Shown here piece after piece: positions 8,948-17,381 of a stretch of DNA of 64,000 nt. The translations under genes were made by a program, and so were the position numbers. Position 1 is the first letter of the stretch. The number at the start of each line of letters is the position of its first letter. Under the pieces are notes generated by a model that ran no database searches, had not been told where the DNA came from, and was given only the letters and a program-made list of their open reading frames with translations. This DNA is from Streptomyces sp. PH10-H1 (GTDB lineage: Bacteria > Actinomycetota > Actinomycetes > Streptomycetales > Streptomycetaceae): NCBI RefSeq assembly GCF_030063355.1, contig NZ_JASISZ010000007.1, positions 62,001-126,000 on the forward strand, given 5' to 3'.

Positions 8948-10324
8948 TCACACCGGGGGCAGCCGCCCCTTCTGCGGCTTGCCCATGGCGTTCCTCGGCA
9001 GCTCGTCCAGGAAACGGACCTTGCGCGGCCGCTTGTGCACCGACAGATGTCCCGCCACGAAGTCCATCAGCTCGGCCTCGCTCACCCCGTCCGCGACGAC
9101 ATAGGCGACGATCTCCTGCCCCAGGTCCTCGTGCGGCGCGCCGACCACCGCCGCCTCCCGTACCGCCGGATGGTCCAGCAGCGCGTTCTCCACCTCGCCC
9201 GCGCCGATCCGGTAGCCGCCGGACTTGATGAGGTCGGTCGAGGCGCGGCCGACGATCCGGTGCATGCCGTCCGGCTCTGCCATCGCCATGTCGCCGGTGC
9301 GGAACCAGCCGTCGGCGGTGTACGAGGCGGCGGTGGCCTCCGCACGCCCCAGGTAGCCGTCGAAGAGCGTTCCCGAGCGGATCTGCAGTTCGCCCACCGT
9401 CACACCGTCGTACGGGGCCGGCCCGCCGTCCTCGTCCATCAGCCGGGTCTCGACCCCCGGCAGCGGCAGTCCGACCGAGCCGGGCCGCCGTTCACCGGCC
9501 GCCCGCGTGCTGATGGTGATCAGCGTCTCCGTCATCCCGTACCGCTCCACGGGCCGCTGCCCGGCGAGCGCCTCCAGGTCCCGGAAGACCGGCGCGGGCA
9601 GCGGGGCGCTGCCCGACACCAGCAGCCGTGCGCCGCTCAGCGCGCGGGCTGCGGCCGGGTCGCGCACCACCCGCGACCAGACCGTCGGCACCCCGAAGTA
9701 CAGGCTGCCGCCTGCCGCCGCGTAGGCCTGCGGTGCCGGCCGTCCGGTGTGCACCAGCCGGCTGCCCGTGCGCAGCGCGCCGAGCACGCCCAGCACCAGC
9801 CCGTGCACGTGGAACAGCGGCAGGCCGTGCACCAGGGTGTCCCCCGCGGTCCAGTCCCAGGCCGCCGCGAGCGCGTCGAGGTCGGCGGCGATCGCGCCGC
9901 GCGAGACCACCACGCCCTTGGGCGGGCCCGTCGTGCCCGACGTGTAGAGGATCAGCGCGGCCTCCTTCACTCCCGGCTCCGGCCCGCTCCAGTCCGCCCG
10001 CTCGGCGAAGTCGACGGGCATCAGGGTCGCGCCCGAATCCCCCAGGATGTGGTTCTGCTCGGCCGGCCCCGCGTCCGGCGGCACCGGTACCACCGGCACT
10101 CCGGCCAGCAGCCCGCCCACCACGGCGGCCACCGTCTCCAGCGACGCCGTCGCCCGCACCGCGAAGGCCGGCGCTCCCGCCACCCGCACCGCGACCGCGC
10201 GAGCCGCGCCGAGCAGTTCCTCGTACGAGCAACCGCGCCCCGCGACGGACACGGCATCGGGCCGGTCCCCGCCGTCGGACGCGGTGAGGGCCGTCAGCAG
10301 TGAGGTGGCGGGTGACAGCGGCAC
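8948..10324 (-). CDS. Acyl-CoA synthetase, malonyl-CoA synthetase (MatB)-like
   Basis: ANL-superfamily enzyme that adenylates a carboxylic acid and transfers it to CoA. Motifs run in order: YTSGTTGPPKGVVVSRG (P-loop A3), LPLFHVHGLVLGVLG, YGMTETL (A5), GWFRTGDMA (A7), IKSGGYRIGAGEVENALL (A8) and PRNAMGKPQKG with the catalytic lysine (A10). The whole pattern, including the HVHGLVLGVLG segment and the short length (458 residues), closely resembles Streptomyces MatB, which makes malonyl- and methylmalonyl-CoA extender units; the substrate is still inference. I place the start at the GTG at 10324 because AAGGAG lies 7 nt upstream; the open frame continues 27 codons further without a ribosome site. 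Confidence 0.88.
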   Translation of the reverse strand: MPLSPATSLLTALTASDGGDRPDAVSVAGRGCSYEELLGAARAVAVRVAGAPAFAVRATASLETVAAVVGGLLAGVPVVPVPPDAGPAEQNHILGDSGATLMPVDFAERADWSGPEPGVKEAALILYTSGTTGPPKGVVVSRGAIAADLDALAAAWDWTAGDTLVHGLPLFHVHGLVLGVLGALRTGSRLVHTGRPAPQAYAAAGGSLYFGVPTVWSRVVRDPAAARALSGARLLVSGSAPLPAPVFRDLEALAGQRPVERYGMTETLITISTRAAGERRPGSVGLPLPGVETRLMDEDGGPAPYDGVTVGELQIRSGTLFDGYLGRAEATAASYTADGWFRTGDMAMAEPDGMHRIVGRASTDLIKSGGYRIGAGEVENALLDHPAVREAAVVGAPHEDLGQEIVAYVVADGVSEAELMDFVAGHLSVHKRPRKVRFLDELPRNAMGKPQKGRLPPV

Positions 10325-10423
10325 GGGTGTGCTCCTTGATGTCTCTATCCGAGCCCCGGCGGGCTCGACGGGGGCTCGCGGCAGCAGCACCGCGACTCTA
10401 CGCATCGCCCCACGGGAGGGGGC

Positions 10424-10445
10424 ACCCCCGAAAGGAATCGGGGGT
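10424..10445. repeat. Short hairpin ACCCCCG/CGGGGGT in the divergent gap
   Basis: A 7-bp stem with an 8-nt loop (AAAGGAAT) lies between the divergent acyl-CoA synthetase and the small membrane protein. It has the look of a small intergenic repeat common in Streptomyces; a transcription role is not shown. Confidence 0.5.
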
Positions 10446-10488
10446 TTCCCCCAGTGCCGGGCGCCGCCGCGCTCCGTACGGTGGCGTT

Positions 10489-10917
10489 ATGGACGCCCGC
10501 GACCCGGAACTCAAAAAAGAACTCGCCGCCACCCTCCAGGCCCGCAAGGACCTCGGGGCGGAATACGAGTCGGAACTGGTCGACTCGTTCATGGAGAAAG
10601 TGGACCAGCGCCTCGACAGTCACGTAGAACAGCGCGTCCGCCGGCAACTGGCCGAGCAGCAGACCTCCTTCGCCCGCGCCGGCCGCGGCCCCGGCCAGCC
10701 GGAACCCAACGCGCGTTTCGCCCGCTACGGTTTCGCCGGCTTCACCATGATCGCCGCGATCCCGCTCTCCGCGATCGGCGCGGTCAACGCGGGCGGCGGC
10801 GGTCTCCTCATCACCTGGGCGGGCATCGTGGGCGTCAACGTCGCACAGTCCCTCGGCCTCATCCTCGCCGGGGACCGGGCCGAACGGCGCCGCAAGTCCG
10901 ACAGCGACTGGGAGTAG
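10489..10917 (+). CDS. Conserved actinobacterial membrane protein, unknown function
   Basis: The 142-residue protein has a charged, helical N-terminal half (about residues 1-65, rich in Glu, Lys and Arg, likely to form a coiled coil or amphipathic helices) and two hydrophobic segments at about residues 80-98 and 103-125. It ends in a basic/acidic tail. The ATG at 10489 begins the sensible protein; the frame is open further upstream but that part is Arg/Pro-rich and crosses an intergenic hairpin. I do not recognise a named family with certainty. It is divergent from the acyl-CoA synthetase and followed by a strong terminator-like hairpin. Confidence 0.8.
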   Translation: MDARDPELKKELAATLQARKDLGAEYESELVDSFMEKVDQRLDSHVEQRVRRQLAEQQTSFARAGRGPGQPEPNARFARYGFAGFTMIAAIPLSAIGAVNAGGGGLLITWAGIVGVNVAQSLGLILAGDRAERRRKSDSDWE

Positions 10918-10983
10918 CCGATAGCGGCCGGCTGCGGAAACGCGGCCGGCTCCCTGCGGCGACCGGCGCCGGAAAATGATGGA

Positions 10984-11038
10984 GCGGGGACCGCCGCACC
11001 CCCGGTCACCCGGGGGGCGGGACGACGGCGGTCCCCGC
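10984..11038 (+). terminator. Terminator-like hairpin after the membrane protein gene
   Basis: GCGGGGACCGCCG (10984-10996) pairs perfectly with CGGCGGTCCCCGC (11026-11038), and the loop contains a further complementary C-rich/G-rich pair. It lies 66 bp downstream of the stop codon. There is no T-tract, as is common in Streptomyces. Confidence 0.65.
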
Positions 11039-11325
11039 ATCAGACGCTGGCCGGGTCAGGCCCAGACACCACGTCCAGGGAGGGTCGCCTCGGAGGTCCG
11101 GGAGCCGCTCCGGAGGCCTTGGCGCCACATCCTGTGTCGTCGGGCTTCTCTTCCCGACGACCACCAATGTGCCCGACCCGTGTTAAGCCCGTGCTGCGGC
11201 CGCGTGACGTGGATGTACCACTTTCGAATCCCCAGGTGAACAGCGCACGACGCCCCGGGTCAGCGGGCGTTGGGCCTCTGGCGGAGGTGACGGCCCGGCG
11301 GTGGGCGGGCCGGGCGGCGGGAACG
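11039..11325. other. Intergenic stretch with no supported gene
   Basis: Together with the flanking hairpins this gap between two convergent genes is about 495 bp long. Open frames here are Arg/Pro/Gly-rich and have no ribosome site or recognisable domain. I see no RNA gene in it. Confidence 0.6.
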
Positions 11326-11365
11326 GGAACGGCCCCCCTGCCACGTCGGGCAGGGCGGCCGTTCC
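11326..11365 (-). terminator. Terminator hairpin downstream of cystathionine beta-synthase
   Basis: GGAACGGCC at 11326-11334 is inverted as GGCCGTTCC at 11357-11365, with an inner CCCTGCC/GGGCAGG pair and a 5-nt loop. It lies about 47 bp beyond the stop codon of the leftward gene. Confidence 0.75.
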
Positions 11366-11412
11366 ATCGCGCTGTCACCGCCGCACCAGCGGTGCTCCGG
11401 TTGCCGCAGGGG

Positions 11413-12792
11413 CTACTTCGCCAGGAAGGCGAGCAGGTCCTGACGGCTCACCACACCGGTCGGCTTGCCCTCGACGAGCACGATCGCCGCGTCGGCCTTG
11501 CCCAGGACCGCCATCAGGTCGGAGACCGGCTCACCGGAGCCGACCTGGGGCAGCGGGGCGCTCATGTGCCTCTCCAGCGGGTCCCCGAGGGTGGCGCGCT
11601 TGGCGAACAGCGCGTCCAGGAGGTCGCGTTCGACGACGGAGCCGATGACCTCGGCAGCCATCACGTCCGGGTGCCCGGCGCCCGGCTTGACGATGGGCAT
11701 CTGGGAGACGCCGTACTCACGCAGCACGTCGATCGCCTCGCCGACGGTCTCCTCCGGGTGCATGTGGAGAAGCTGCGGGATGCCGCCGCCCTTGTGCCCG
11801 AGGACGTCGGAGACGCGGGCCTGGCCGCTGCCCTCGTCGAGGAAGCCGTGCGAGGCCATCCACTCGTCGCTGAAGATCTTCGACATGTAGCCGCGCCCGG
11901 AGTCCGGCAGCAGGACGACGACCACGTCGTCGGGCCCGAGCTTCTCCGCGACGCGCAGCGCCGCGACGACCGCCATGCCGCAGGAGCCGCCGACGAGCAG
12001 GCCCTCCTCCTTGGCCAGCCGGCGGGTCATCTGGAAGGAGTCCTTGTCGGAGACGGCGACGATGCCGTCCGCGACCTCACGGTCGTAGGCGGTCGGCCAG
12101 AAGTCCTCACCGACACCCTCGACCAGGTAGGGACGCCCGGAGCCGCCGGAGTACACCGAGCCCTCGGGGTCGGCGCCGATGACCTTCACGCGGCCGTCGC
12201 TGGCGTCCTTGAGGTAGCGGCCGGTGCCGGAGATGGTGCCGCCGGTACCGACGCCCGCGACGAAGTGGGTGATCCGGCCCTCGGTCTGCTCCCACAGCTC
12301 GGGGCCGGTGGAGTGATAGTGCGACAGCGGGTTGTTCGGGTTGCTGTACTGGTCGGGCTTCCACGCGTTCGGGGTCTCGCGGACCAGCCGGTCGGAGACG
12401 TTGTAGTACGACTCCGGGTGGTCGGGGTCCACGGCGGTCGGGCAGACCACGACCTCCGCGCCGTACGCCCGCAGCACGTTGATCTTGTCCAGCGACACCT
12501 TGTCCGGGCAGACGAAGATGCAGTGGTAGCCCTTCTGCTGCGCGACGATCGCGAGGCCGACACCGGTGTTCCCGGACGTCGGCTCGACGATCGTGCCGCC
12601 GGGCTTGAGCTCGCCGCTCTGTTCCGCGGCCTCGATCATCCGGACCGCGATGCGGTCCTTGACCGAGCCTCCGGGGTTGAAGTACTCGACCTTGGCCAGG
12701 ACGGTCGCCTGGATGCCCTCGGTCACGTTGTTGAGCCGCACCAGCGGGGTGTTGCCGACGAGGCTGATCATCGAGTCGTGGAACTGCACCAT
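11413..12792 (-). CDS. cbs: Cystathionine beta-synthase
   Basis: PLP enzyme of the transsulfuration pathway that condenses serine (or an activated serine) with homocysteine to cystathionine. The 459 residues contain the fold-type II catalytic domain first: NTPLVRLNN, NPGGSVKDRIA (PLP lysine K45), EPTSGNTGVGLA, and GTGGTISGTGRYLK for phosphate binding. Two CBS domains follow from about residue 335 to the end, ending in GVVSRQDLLAFLAK. Presence of the CBS pair separates it from plain cysteine synthases. It is divergent from the SGNH hydrolase. The CBS domains suggest nucleotide or SAM control, which is a family property. Confidence 0.93.
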   Translation of the reverse strand: MVQFHDSMISLVGNTPLVRLNNVTEGIQATVLAKVEYFNPGGSVKDRIAVRMIEAAEQSGELKPGGTIVEPTSGNTGVGLAIVAQQKGYHCIFVCPDKVSLDKINVLRAYGAEVVVCPTAVDPDHPESYYNVSDRLVRETPNAWKPDQYSNPNNPLSHYHSTGPELWEQTEGRITHFVAGVGTGGTISGTGRYLKDASDGRVKVIGADPEGSVYSGGSGRPYLVEGVGEDFWPTAYDREVADGIVAVSDKDSFQMTRRLAKEEGLLVGGSCGMAVVAALRVAEKLGPDDVVVVLLPDSGRGYMSKIFSDEWMASHGFLDEGSGQARVSDVLGHKGGGIPQLLHMHPEETVGEAIDVLREYGVSQMPIVKPGAGHPDVMAAEVIGSVVERDLLDALFAKRATLGDPLERHMSAPLPQVGSGEPVSDLMAVLGKADAAIVLVEGKPTGVVSRQDLLAFLAK

Positions 12793-12985
12793 TGTCTCCG
12801 GGTTCTCCGTGAATGTGCGGCCAGCCTATGGCCTAACGGGCCGCGGCTCAGCTCGTCCGGGACTCCATCGCTTCTCCGAGGCTCCCCCCTAATGTTGGTC
12901 GATCACCACTACGACACGTTGCAGCCGACATCTCACGGGGCAACAAGGTGTTGTACGTAGAAACCACGGGAGGTGAGCCGGCTCG

Positions 12986-14014
12986 ATGTCGAGGGCGAGG
13001 GTGGCACGGCGGATTGCGACCGCGGCGGGGATCGGCGGTGGCGGGATCAGTCTGCTCGGTGGGGCGGCCGTCGGAGTACTGCTGGCCGAGGTACGGCTGG
13101 CCAGACGGACGGTCGGCGGCTCCGACGCCGTACCGCCGCGCGCAAACGGCAGATACGGGTCGGCGTTCTCGCACCGGACGGACGAGGTGCCGCTCCGGCT
13201 CGGCGTCCTCGGCGATTCGACGGCGGCGGGGCAGGGCGTGCACCGGGCGCGCGAGACCCCGGGAGCGCTGCTCGCCTCGGGCCTCGCGGCGGTCGCCGAG
13301 CGGCCCGTCACCTTGATGAACGTGGCGAATCCCGGCGCGCAATCCAATGACCTGGCGCGTCAGACCGCACTCCTGCTCGACCTGGGCGCACCGCCCCCCG
13401 ACGTCTGCGTGATCATGATCGGCGCGAATGACGTCACCCACCGGATGCCGCCCGCCAAGTCCGTCCGGCTGCTGTCGGACGCGGTCCGCCGGCTGCGTGA
13501 GGCGGGCAGTGAGGTGATCGTCGGGACCTGTCCCGATCTGGGCTCCGTGGAGCCGGTCTACCAGCCGCTGCGCTGGGTGGCGCGCCGGATGAGCCGCCAG
13601 CTCGCCGCCGCGCAGACCATAGGGGTGGTGGGTCTCGGCGGCCGTACCGTCTCGCTCGGCGATCTGCTCGGGCCGGAGTTCGAGGCGCATCCGCGCGAGA
13701 TGTTCGGCCCGGACAACTACCACCCGTCAGCGGAGGGCTACGCGACGGCGGCGATGGCGATGCTGCCGACGCTGTGCGCCTCGCTGGGCGTCTGGCCCGA
13801 CGAGGACGAGCGTCCGGACTCGCGGCGCGGCGAGGGCTTCCTGCCGGTGGCGCAGGCCGCTGCGGAGGCGGCCGCGGAGGGCGGCACCGAGGTGGTCGCG
13901 GCGATGCACGTGCTGTCCGGAGCCCGGGGCCGCTGGGCCCTGCTCAAGCACCGGCGCCGCCAGCGCCTGCCGGACACGGAAGAACCGGCGACGACGGAGG
14001 CATCGCCGGCCTGA
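12986..14014 (+). CDS. Membrane-anchored SGNH/GDSL hydrolase
   Basis: Esterase/lipase of the SGNH family, probably facing the outside of the membrane. One N-terminal hydrophobic segment (about residues 13-35) is followed by the catalytic block GVLGDSTAAGQGV (nucleophile S78), the GANDVT block III with Asn, and NYHPSAEGY block V holding the catalytic Asp/His. The 342 residues include a C-terminal tail rich in Ala, Arg and Glu after about residue 270 that is not part of the hydrolase fold. The ATG is preceded by GGGAGG at good spacing. The substrate is unknown. The gene is divergent from cbs and followed by a hexamer repeat. Confidence 0.88.
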   Translation: MSRARVARRIATAAGIGGGGISLLGGAAVGVLLAEVRLARRTVGGSDAVPPRANGRYGSAFSHRTDEVPLRLGVLGDSTAAGQGVHRARETPGALLASGLAAVAERPVTLMNVANPGAQSNDLARQTALLLDLGAPPPDVCVIMIGANDVTHRMPPAKSVRLLSDAVRRLREAGSEVIVGTCPDLGSVEPVYQPLRWVARRMSRQLAAAQTIGVVGLGGRTVSLGDLLGPEFEAHPREMFGPDNYHPSAEGYATAAMAMLPTLCASLGVWPDEDERPDSRRGEGFLPVAQAAAEAAAEGGTEVVAAMHVLSGARGRWALLKHRRRQRLPDTEEPATTEASPA

Positions 14015-14035
14015 CGGGATCGCGGCCGCGGGAGC

Positions 14036-14146
14036 GGGCTCGGCGCGGGTGCGGGTGCGGGTGCGGGTGCGGGCTCGGGCTCGGGTGCGGGTACGGGCGC
14101 GGCGCGGGTGCGGGTGCGGGTGCGGGCTCGGGCTCGGGCTCTGGGA
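14036..14146. repeat. GC-rich hexanucleotide tandem repeat (GGGTGC/GGGCTC)
   Basis: About 18 hexamers of GGGTGC, GGGCTC and close variants lie between the SGNH hydrolase and the thiolase, including a duplicated block. Translation would give Arg-Val or Gly-Cys runs with no ribosome site. It is most likely a slippage-prone spacer. Confidence 0.8.
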
Positions 14147-14148
14147 AA

Positions 14149-14164
14149 CTAAGCGCGCGCTCAG
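14149..14164. promoter_or_regulatory. TetR-type operator-like inverted repeat before the thiolase gene
   Basis: CTAAGCGC-GCGCTCAG is an almost perfect inverted repeat (one mismatch) of the TnAGCGnnCGCTnA type that TetR regulators of fatty-acid genes often bind in actinobacteria. It lies about 100 bp before the thiolase start. The regulator is not identified. Confidence 0.5.
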
Positions 14165-14264
14165 AAAGAGTCCCGTGTCACAGCCCACAGCCCGTGACTC
14201 CTCGCGATACGTGCAGGTAACTTCCCAGAGAGTCCTGCCGCCTCGACGAGGAGTGTGTGTCGCG

Positions 14265-15485
14265 ATGCCCGAAGCCGTGATCGTCTCAGCCGCCCGATCC
14301 CCCATCGGACGCGCCTTCAAGGGGTCCCTCAAGGACCTGCGCCCGGACGACCTGACCGCCACGATCATCCAGGCCGCCCTCGCCAAGGTGCCGGAACTCG
14401 ACCCGCGGCAGATCGACGACCTGATGCTCGGCTGCGGTCTGCCCGGCGGCGAGCAGGGCTACAACCTGGGCCGGATCGTGGCCGTGCAGATGGGCATGGA
14501 CCACCTGCCGGGATGCACGGTCACCCGTTACTGTTCGTCGTCGCTCCAGACGACCCGGATGGCGATGCACGCGATCAAGGCGGGCGAGGGCGACATCTTC
14601 ATCTCGGCCGGCGTCGAGATGGTCTCGCGCAGCATCAAGGGCAGCTCGGACGGCCTGCCGGACACCAAGAACCCGTTCTTCGCGGACGCCGAGGCGCGGA
14701 CGCAGAGCCGTGCCGAGCAGGGCGGCGGGGAGTGGCACGACCCGCGTACGGACGGGCTGGTCCCGGACGCGTACATCTCGATGGGCCAGACCGCCGAGAA
14801 CCTGGCCGCGATCAAGGGCGTCACCCGCGCCGACCAGGACGAGTTCGGCGTACGGTCCCAGAACCTCGCCGAGGAAGCCATCAAGAACGGCTTCTGGGAG
14901 CGCGAGATCACCCCGGTCACGCTGCCCGACGGCACGGTCGCCTCGAAGGACGACGGCCCGCGCGCGGGCGTGACGGTGGAGGGCGTGCAGGGCCTCAAGC
15001 CGGTCTTCCGCCCCGACGGCACGGTCACCGCGGGCAACTGCTGCCCGCTCAACGACGGCGCCGCCGCCCTCGTGGTCATGTCGGACGTGAAGGCCCGCGA
15101 GCTGGGCATCACCCCGCTCGCCCGCGTCGTCTCCACCGGCGTCTCCGGCCTGTCGCCCGAAATCATGGGCTACGGCCCGGTCGAGGCGTCGAAGCAGGCG
15201 CTCAAGCGTGCGGGCCTGGGCATCGGCGACATCGACCTGGTAGAGATCAACGAGGCGTTCGCCGCGCAGGTCATCCCGTCCTACCGCGACCTCGGCGTGG
15301 ACCTGGACCGGCTGAACATCAACGGCGGCGCGATCGCCGTCGGCCACCCGTTCGGCATGACCGGCGCCCGAATCACCGGCACGCTGATCAATTCGCTGCA
15401 GTTCCACGACAAGCAGTTCGGCCTGGAGACGATGTGCGTCGGCGGCGGCCAGGGCATGGCCATGGTCATCGAGCGGCTGAGCTGA
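14265..15485 (+). CDS. Acetyl-CoA C-acyltransferase (thiolase)
   Basis: Thiolase of fatty acid beta-oxidation or acetoacetyl-CoA metabolism. The 406 residues carry the nucleophilic cysteine in [13 protein letters not shown] (C90), the [17 protein letters not shown] block with the catalytic His, and the second cysteine in [12 protein letters not shown] near the C-terminus. The start at ATG 14265 ([17 protein letters not shown]) is typical of the family; GAGGAG lies upstream. A TetR-like operator precedes it and a good hairpin follows. The usual partner, a multifunctional hydratase/dehydrogenase, is not in the window, so its precise chain-length preference cannot be read. Confidence 0.94.
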   Translation: MPEAVIVSAARSPIGRAFKGSLKDLRPDDLTATIIQAALAKVPELDPRQIDDLMLGCGLPGGEQGYNLGRIVAVQMGMDHLPGCTVTRYCSSSLQTTRMAMHAIKAGEGDIFISAGVEMVSRSIKGSSDGLPDTKNPFFADAEARTQSRAEQGGGEWHDPRTDGLVPDAYISMGQTAENLAAIKGVTRADQDEFGVRSQNLAEEAIKNGFWEREITPVTLPDGTVASKDDGPRAGVTVEGVQGLKPVFRPDGTVTAGNCCPLNDGAAALVVMSDVKARELGITPLARVVSTGVSGLSPEIMGYGPVEASKQALKRAGLGIGDIDLVEINEAFAAQVIPSYRDLGVDLDRLNINGGAIAVGHPFGMTGARITGTLINSLQFHDKQFGLETMCVGGGQGMAMVIERLS

Positions 15486-15572
15486 GCCGCAGCGGAGGCG
15501 AACCCAGCGCCCGAGCCGACCGGCTCGTAACTCTTCTGCCGTCACACGGTGTGATCTAAGTCGCAATGGAAT

Positions 15573-15614
15573 CGCCCCCGGGTTGTTATCTGAGCCCGGG
15601 GGCGGCGCGTTTTC
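15573..15614 (+). terminator. Rho-independent-type terminator after the thiolase
   Basis: GCCCCCGGG and its inverse GCCCGGGGGC enclose an 11-nt loop, followed by GGCGCGTTTT. It has a short T-tract, unusual among the terminators of this window. Confidence 0.8.
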
Positions 15615-15782
15615 CCAGGTCAGGGCGTCATCACTCGGATGGCTCAGGACCTCAGACCTGTCCATATCGTGACGTTCCGCACTGCGAAGGGGAGAGGTTT
15701 ACAGGCACAGTGATGTGTGGGGGATGTTTCGTCCACTCTCCAGTGGGCACTGCTCGGGATCACATCAGTCGGGAGTACGTCT

Positions 15783-16601
15783 GTGAGCGCCCTCTTCTCC
15801 ATCCTGCTGGTGGTCGCGGTCATCGCCGTGGCCCTCGGGTCCGCCGCCCTGCACTCCGCCCGTGGCCTGCGCCGCGAGCTCGTCGCCCTGCGCGAGGATC
15901 TCGCCTTCGCCGGTACCGCCGCGAGCACCGCGGCCGGCACCGCCGTACCGGCCGCCCGGCCGGTGCCCGCTGACGAGATACGCGCCGCCGTCGCGGACGC
16001 GCTCGCCGACGAACGGGAGCGCGAGCTCGCCGAGGCGCGCGCCTTCTGGGCCGAGCAGGAAGCCCGCGAGTCCGCCGACGGCCCGTTCTTCCGGGGGGGC
16101 ATACCGGCTCCTGGCACCGACTACGCCGAGTACGAGATCCCGACGGTGCTGCCGTTCCTGCCCCGTCAGGCCGACCTGGCCGGGCTCGAGGCCGAGCCTG
16201 CCCTCCCGATGCCGGGCGCCCTCCCGCACCCCGCCGGCCAGGACTTCGCCGATTACCCGGACTTCCCCGACCTGCACGCGGGCCACAGCGCCTCCGTCGT
16301 CGCCAGCCAGAAGCAGACCGCCGAGCGCCTCACCGACCTCGCCGACGGCCGCATCCCGCTCTCCGACGTGCGCCCCGGCCCGCTCGGCACCCTCGACGTC
16401 TACGTCTTCGCCGACGGCACCACCCTGTGTATGACGCCGGGCCACCGCGAGACCGCGCTCCAGCTGTCGGAGGCCCTCGAACGCGGCGAGGTCCCCGTCC
16501 TCCTCGGCGGCTCCGCCGTGGGCGGCGCGCACGCCCTGACGTTCACCTATGGCGACGAGAGCGTCTACATCCTGGCCGACCGGGTCGTCGCCTCGCTCTG
16601 A
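15783..16601 (+). CDS. Membrane-anchored protein of unknown function
   Basis: The 272-residue protein begins with a hydrophobic segment at about residues 4-22, then a helical stretch rich in Arg, Glu and Ala to about residue 95. A loosely structured acidic/proline-rich middle follows, and a folded C-terminal part (about residues 195-272) contains ETALQLSEALERGEV and FTYGDESVYILADRVVASL. I choose the GTG at 15783 because GGGAG lies 7 nt before it and the N-terminus then reads as a clean membrane anchor; the frame extends 22 codons further upstream. I do not recognise the family. Convergent with a small gene at 16621. Confidence 0.8.
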   Translation: MSALFSILLVVAVIAVALGSAALHSARGLRRELVALREDLAFAGTAASTAAGTAVPAARPVPADEIRAAVADALADERERELAEARAFWAEQEARESADGPFFRGGIPAPGTDYAEYEIPTVLPFLPRQADLAGLEAEPALPMPGALPHPAGQDFADYPDFPDLHAGHSASVVASQKQTAERLTDLADGRIPLSDVRPGPLGTLDVYVFADGTTLCMTPGHRETALQLSEALERGEVPVLLGGSAVGGAHALTFTYGDESVYILADRVVASL

Positions 16602-16620
16602 CCGGGGTCACGCTGCTGCG

Positions 16621-16944
16621 TCAGACCCCCGCGCGCCGAGCGGCCCCGTCGATTCGGACGAGGGCCGCTTCCAGTACTCCCCCGCACTCCGGGCGTGGTT
16701 CGAGCACCAGTGCCAGGTCGTGCCCCGCCACCGCGATCTGGTCGCCCACCGTGAAGGCCCCGTCGTCCGGCATCAAGACCGGCTCCCGGCCGGGAAATTC
16801 GAGCCGCTGCGCCTCGGCGGCCAGCCATCGTGCCAGGTCCAGGCCGGTTTCCGCCGCCCCACCCCGCAGCCGGCTCTGGGGCAGGACACGAAACCGGCCC
16901 GCCAATCGGTCGGTCGCGGAGCGCAGAGACGTGCAATCAAGCAT
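16621..16944 (-). CDS. Small conserved hypothetical protein
   Basis: A 107-residue protein if it starts at the ATG at 16944 (MLDCTSLRSATDRLAGRF); the frame stays open to 17001 and no ribosome site settles the start. It has a compact soluble composition with DLARWLAAEAQRLEFPGREPV and GDQIAVAGHDLALVLEPRPE and no membrane segment or signal peptide. I do not recognise a family. It lies convergent to the 15783 gene (19 bp apart) and divergent from the DUF4287 gene. Its codon bias is strongly GC3, and competing frames look worse, so it is probably real. Confidence 0.65.
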   Translation of the reverse strand: MLDCTSLRSATDRLAGRFRVLPQSRLRGGAAETGLDLARWLAAEAQRLEFPGREPVLMPDDGAFTVGDQIAVAGHDLALVLEPRPECGGVLEAALVRIDGAARRAGV

Positions 16945-17069
16945 GTCGGCGAGCGTACCGGGGGCGTGTGTTCCGGCCACGCACCCATATCCGGCTGCCA
17001 TGGATGGTTGCCAATGCCCCAGCAGACTGGCACGGTGAGATGACCGGACACCGTATACCGGAGGCGCCG

Positions 17070-17300
17070 ATGTCCCAGATCTTCTCCGAGGAAACCCACC
17101 GGAACCTGCTCTCCCGCATCCCCCATTGCACCGGCCGAGAAGTACGCGAATGGCTCCGCGCAGTCGAAGAAGGCCCAGCCTTCCTCCGTTTCGACGAGAA
17201 AGTCAGCTGGCTCCGCAGCGAACATGACCTGTCCTACGGACACGCCAAGGCGATCGTCCACGAATACGACTTGAGGCGGGCAGCCCGCAACCTCCTGTAG
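17070..17300 (+). CDS. DUF4287-type small protein
   Basis: A 76-residue soluble protein. The motif GREVREWLRAVEEGP followed by EKVSWLRSEHDLSYGHAKAIVHEYD matches my knowledge of the DUF4287 family, which is found alone or linked to DUF5655 and has no established function. The ATG at 17070 has GGAGG 6 nt upstream, which favours it over an in-frame ATG at 17040. It has lower GC than its neighbours at the wobble position, for example several GAA and AAG codons. A strong hairpin follows directly. Confidence 0.8.
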   Translation: MSQIFSEETHRNLLSRIPHCTGREVREWLRAVEEGPAFLRFDEKVSWLRSEHDLSYGHAKAIVHEYDLRRAARNLL

Positions 17301-17312
17301 CCCGGGCACACA

Positions 17313-17355
17313 ACGACGGGACCCCGGGAGGCGCTGCCTCCCGGGGTCCCGTCGT
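17313..17355. terminator. Bidirectional terminator, 20-bp perfect stem
   Basis: ACGACGGGACCCCGGGAGGC pairs perfectly with its complement across a 3-nt loop. It serves the rightward DUF4287 gene and the leftward Bax-inhibitor gene, which ends 27 bp away. Confidence 0.9.
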
Positions 17356-17381
17356 ACTCGGGTCTACGGCCTACTGCCGCA

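Noticed and set aside
11040..11378. Minus-strand frame of 112 codons downstream of cbs
   Set aside because: Overlaps the terminator hairpin and is Arg/Pro-rich; no supporting signal.
11119..12960. Plus-strand frame opposite cystathionine beta-synthase
   Set aside because: Reads through the terminator and antisense of a clear gene; no family features.
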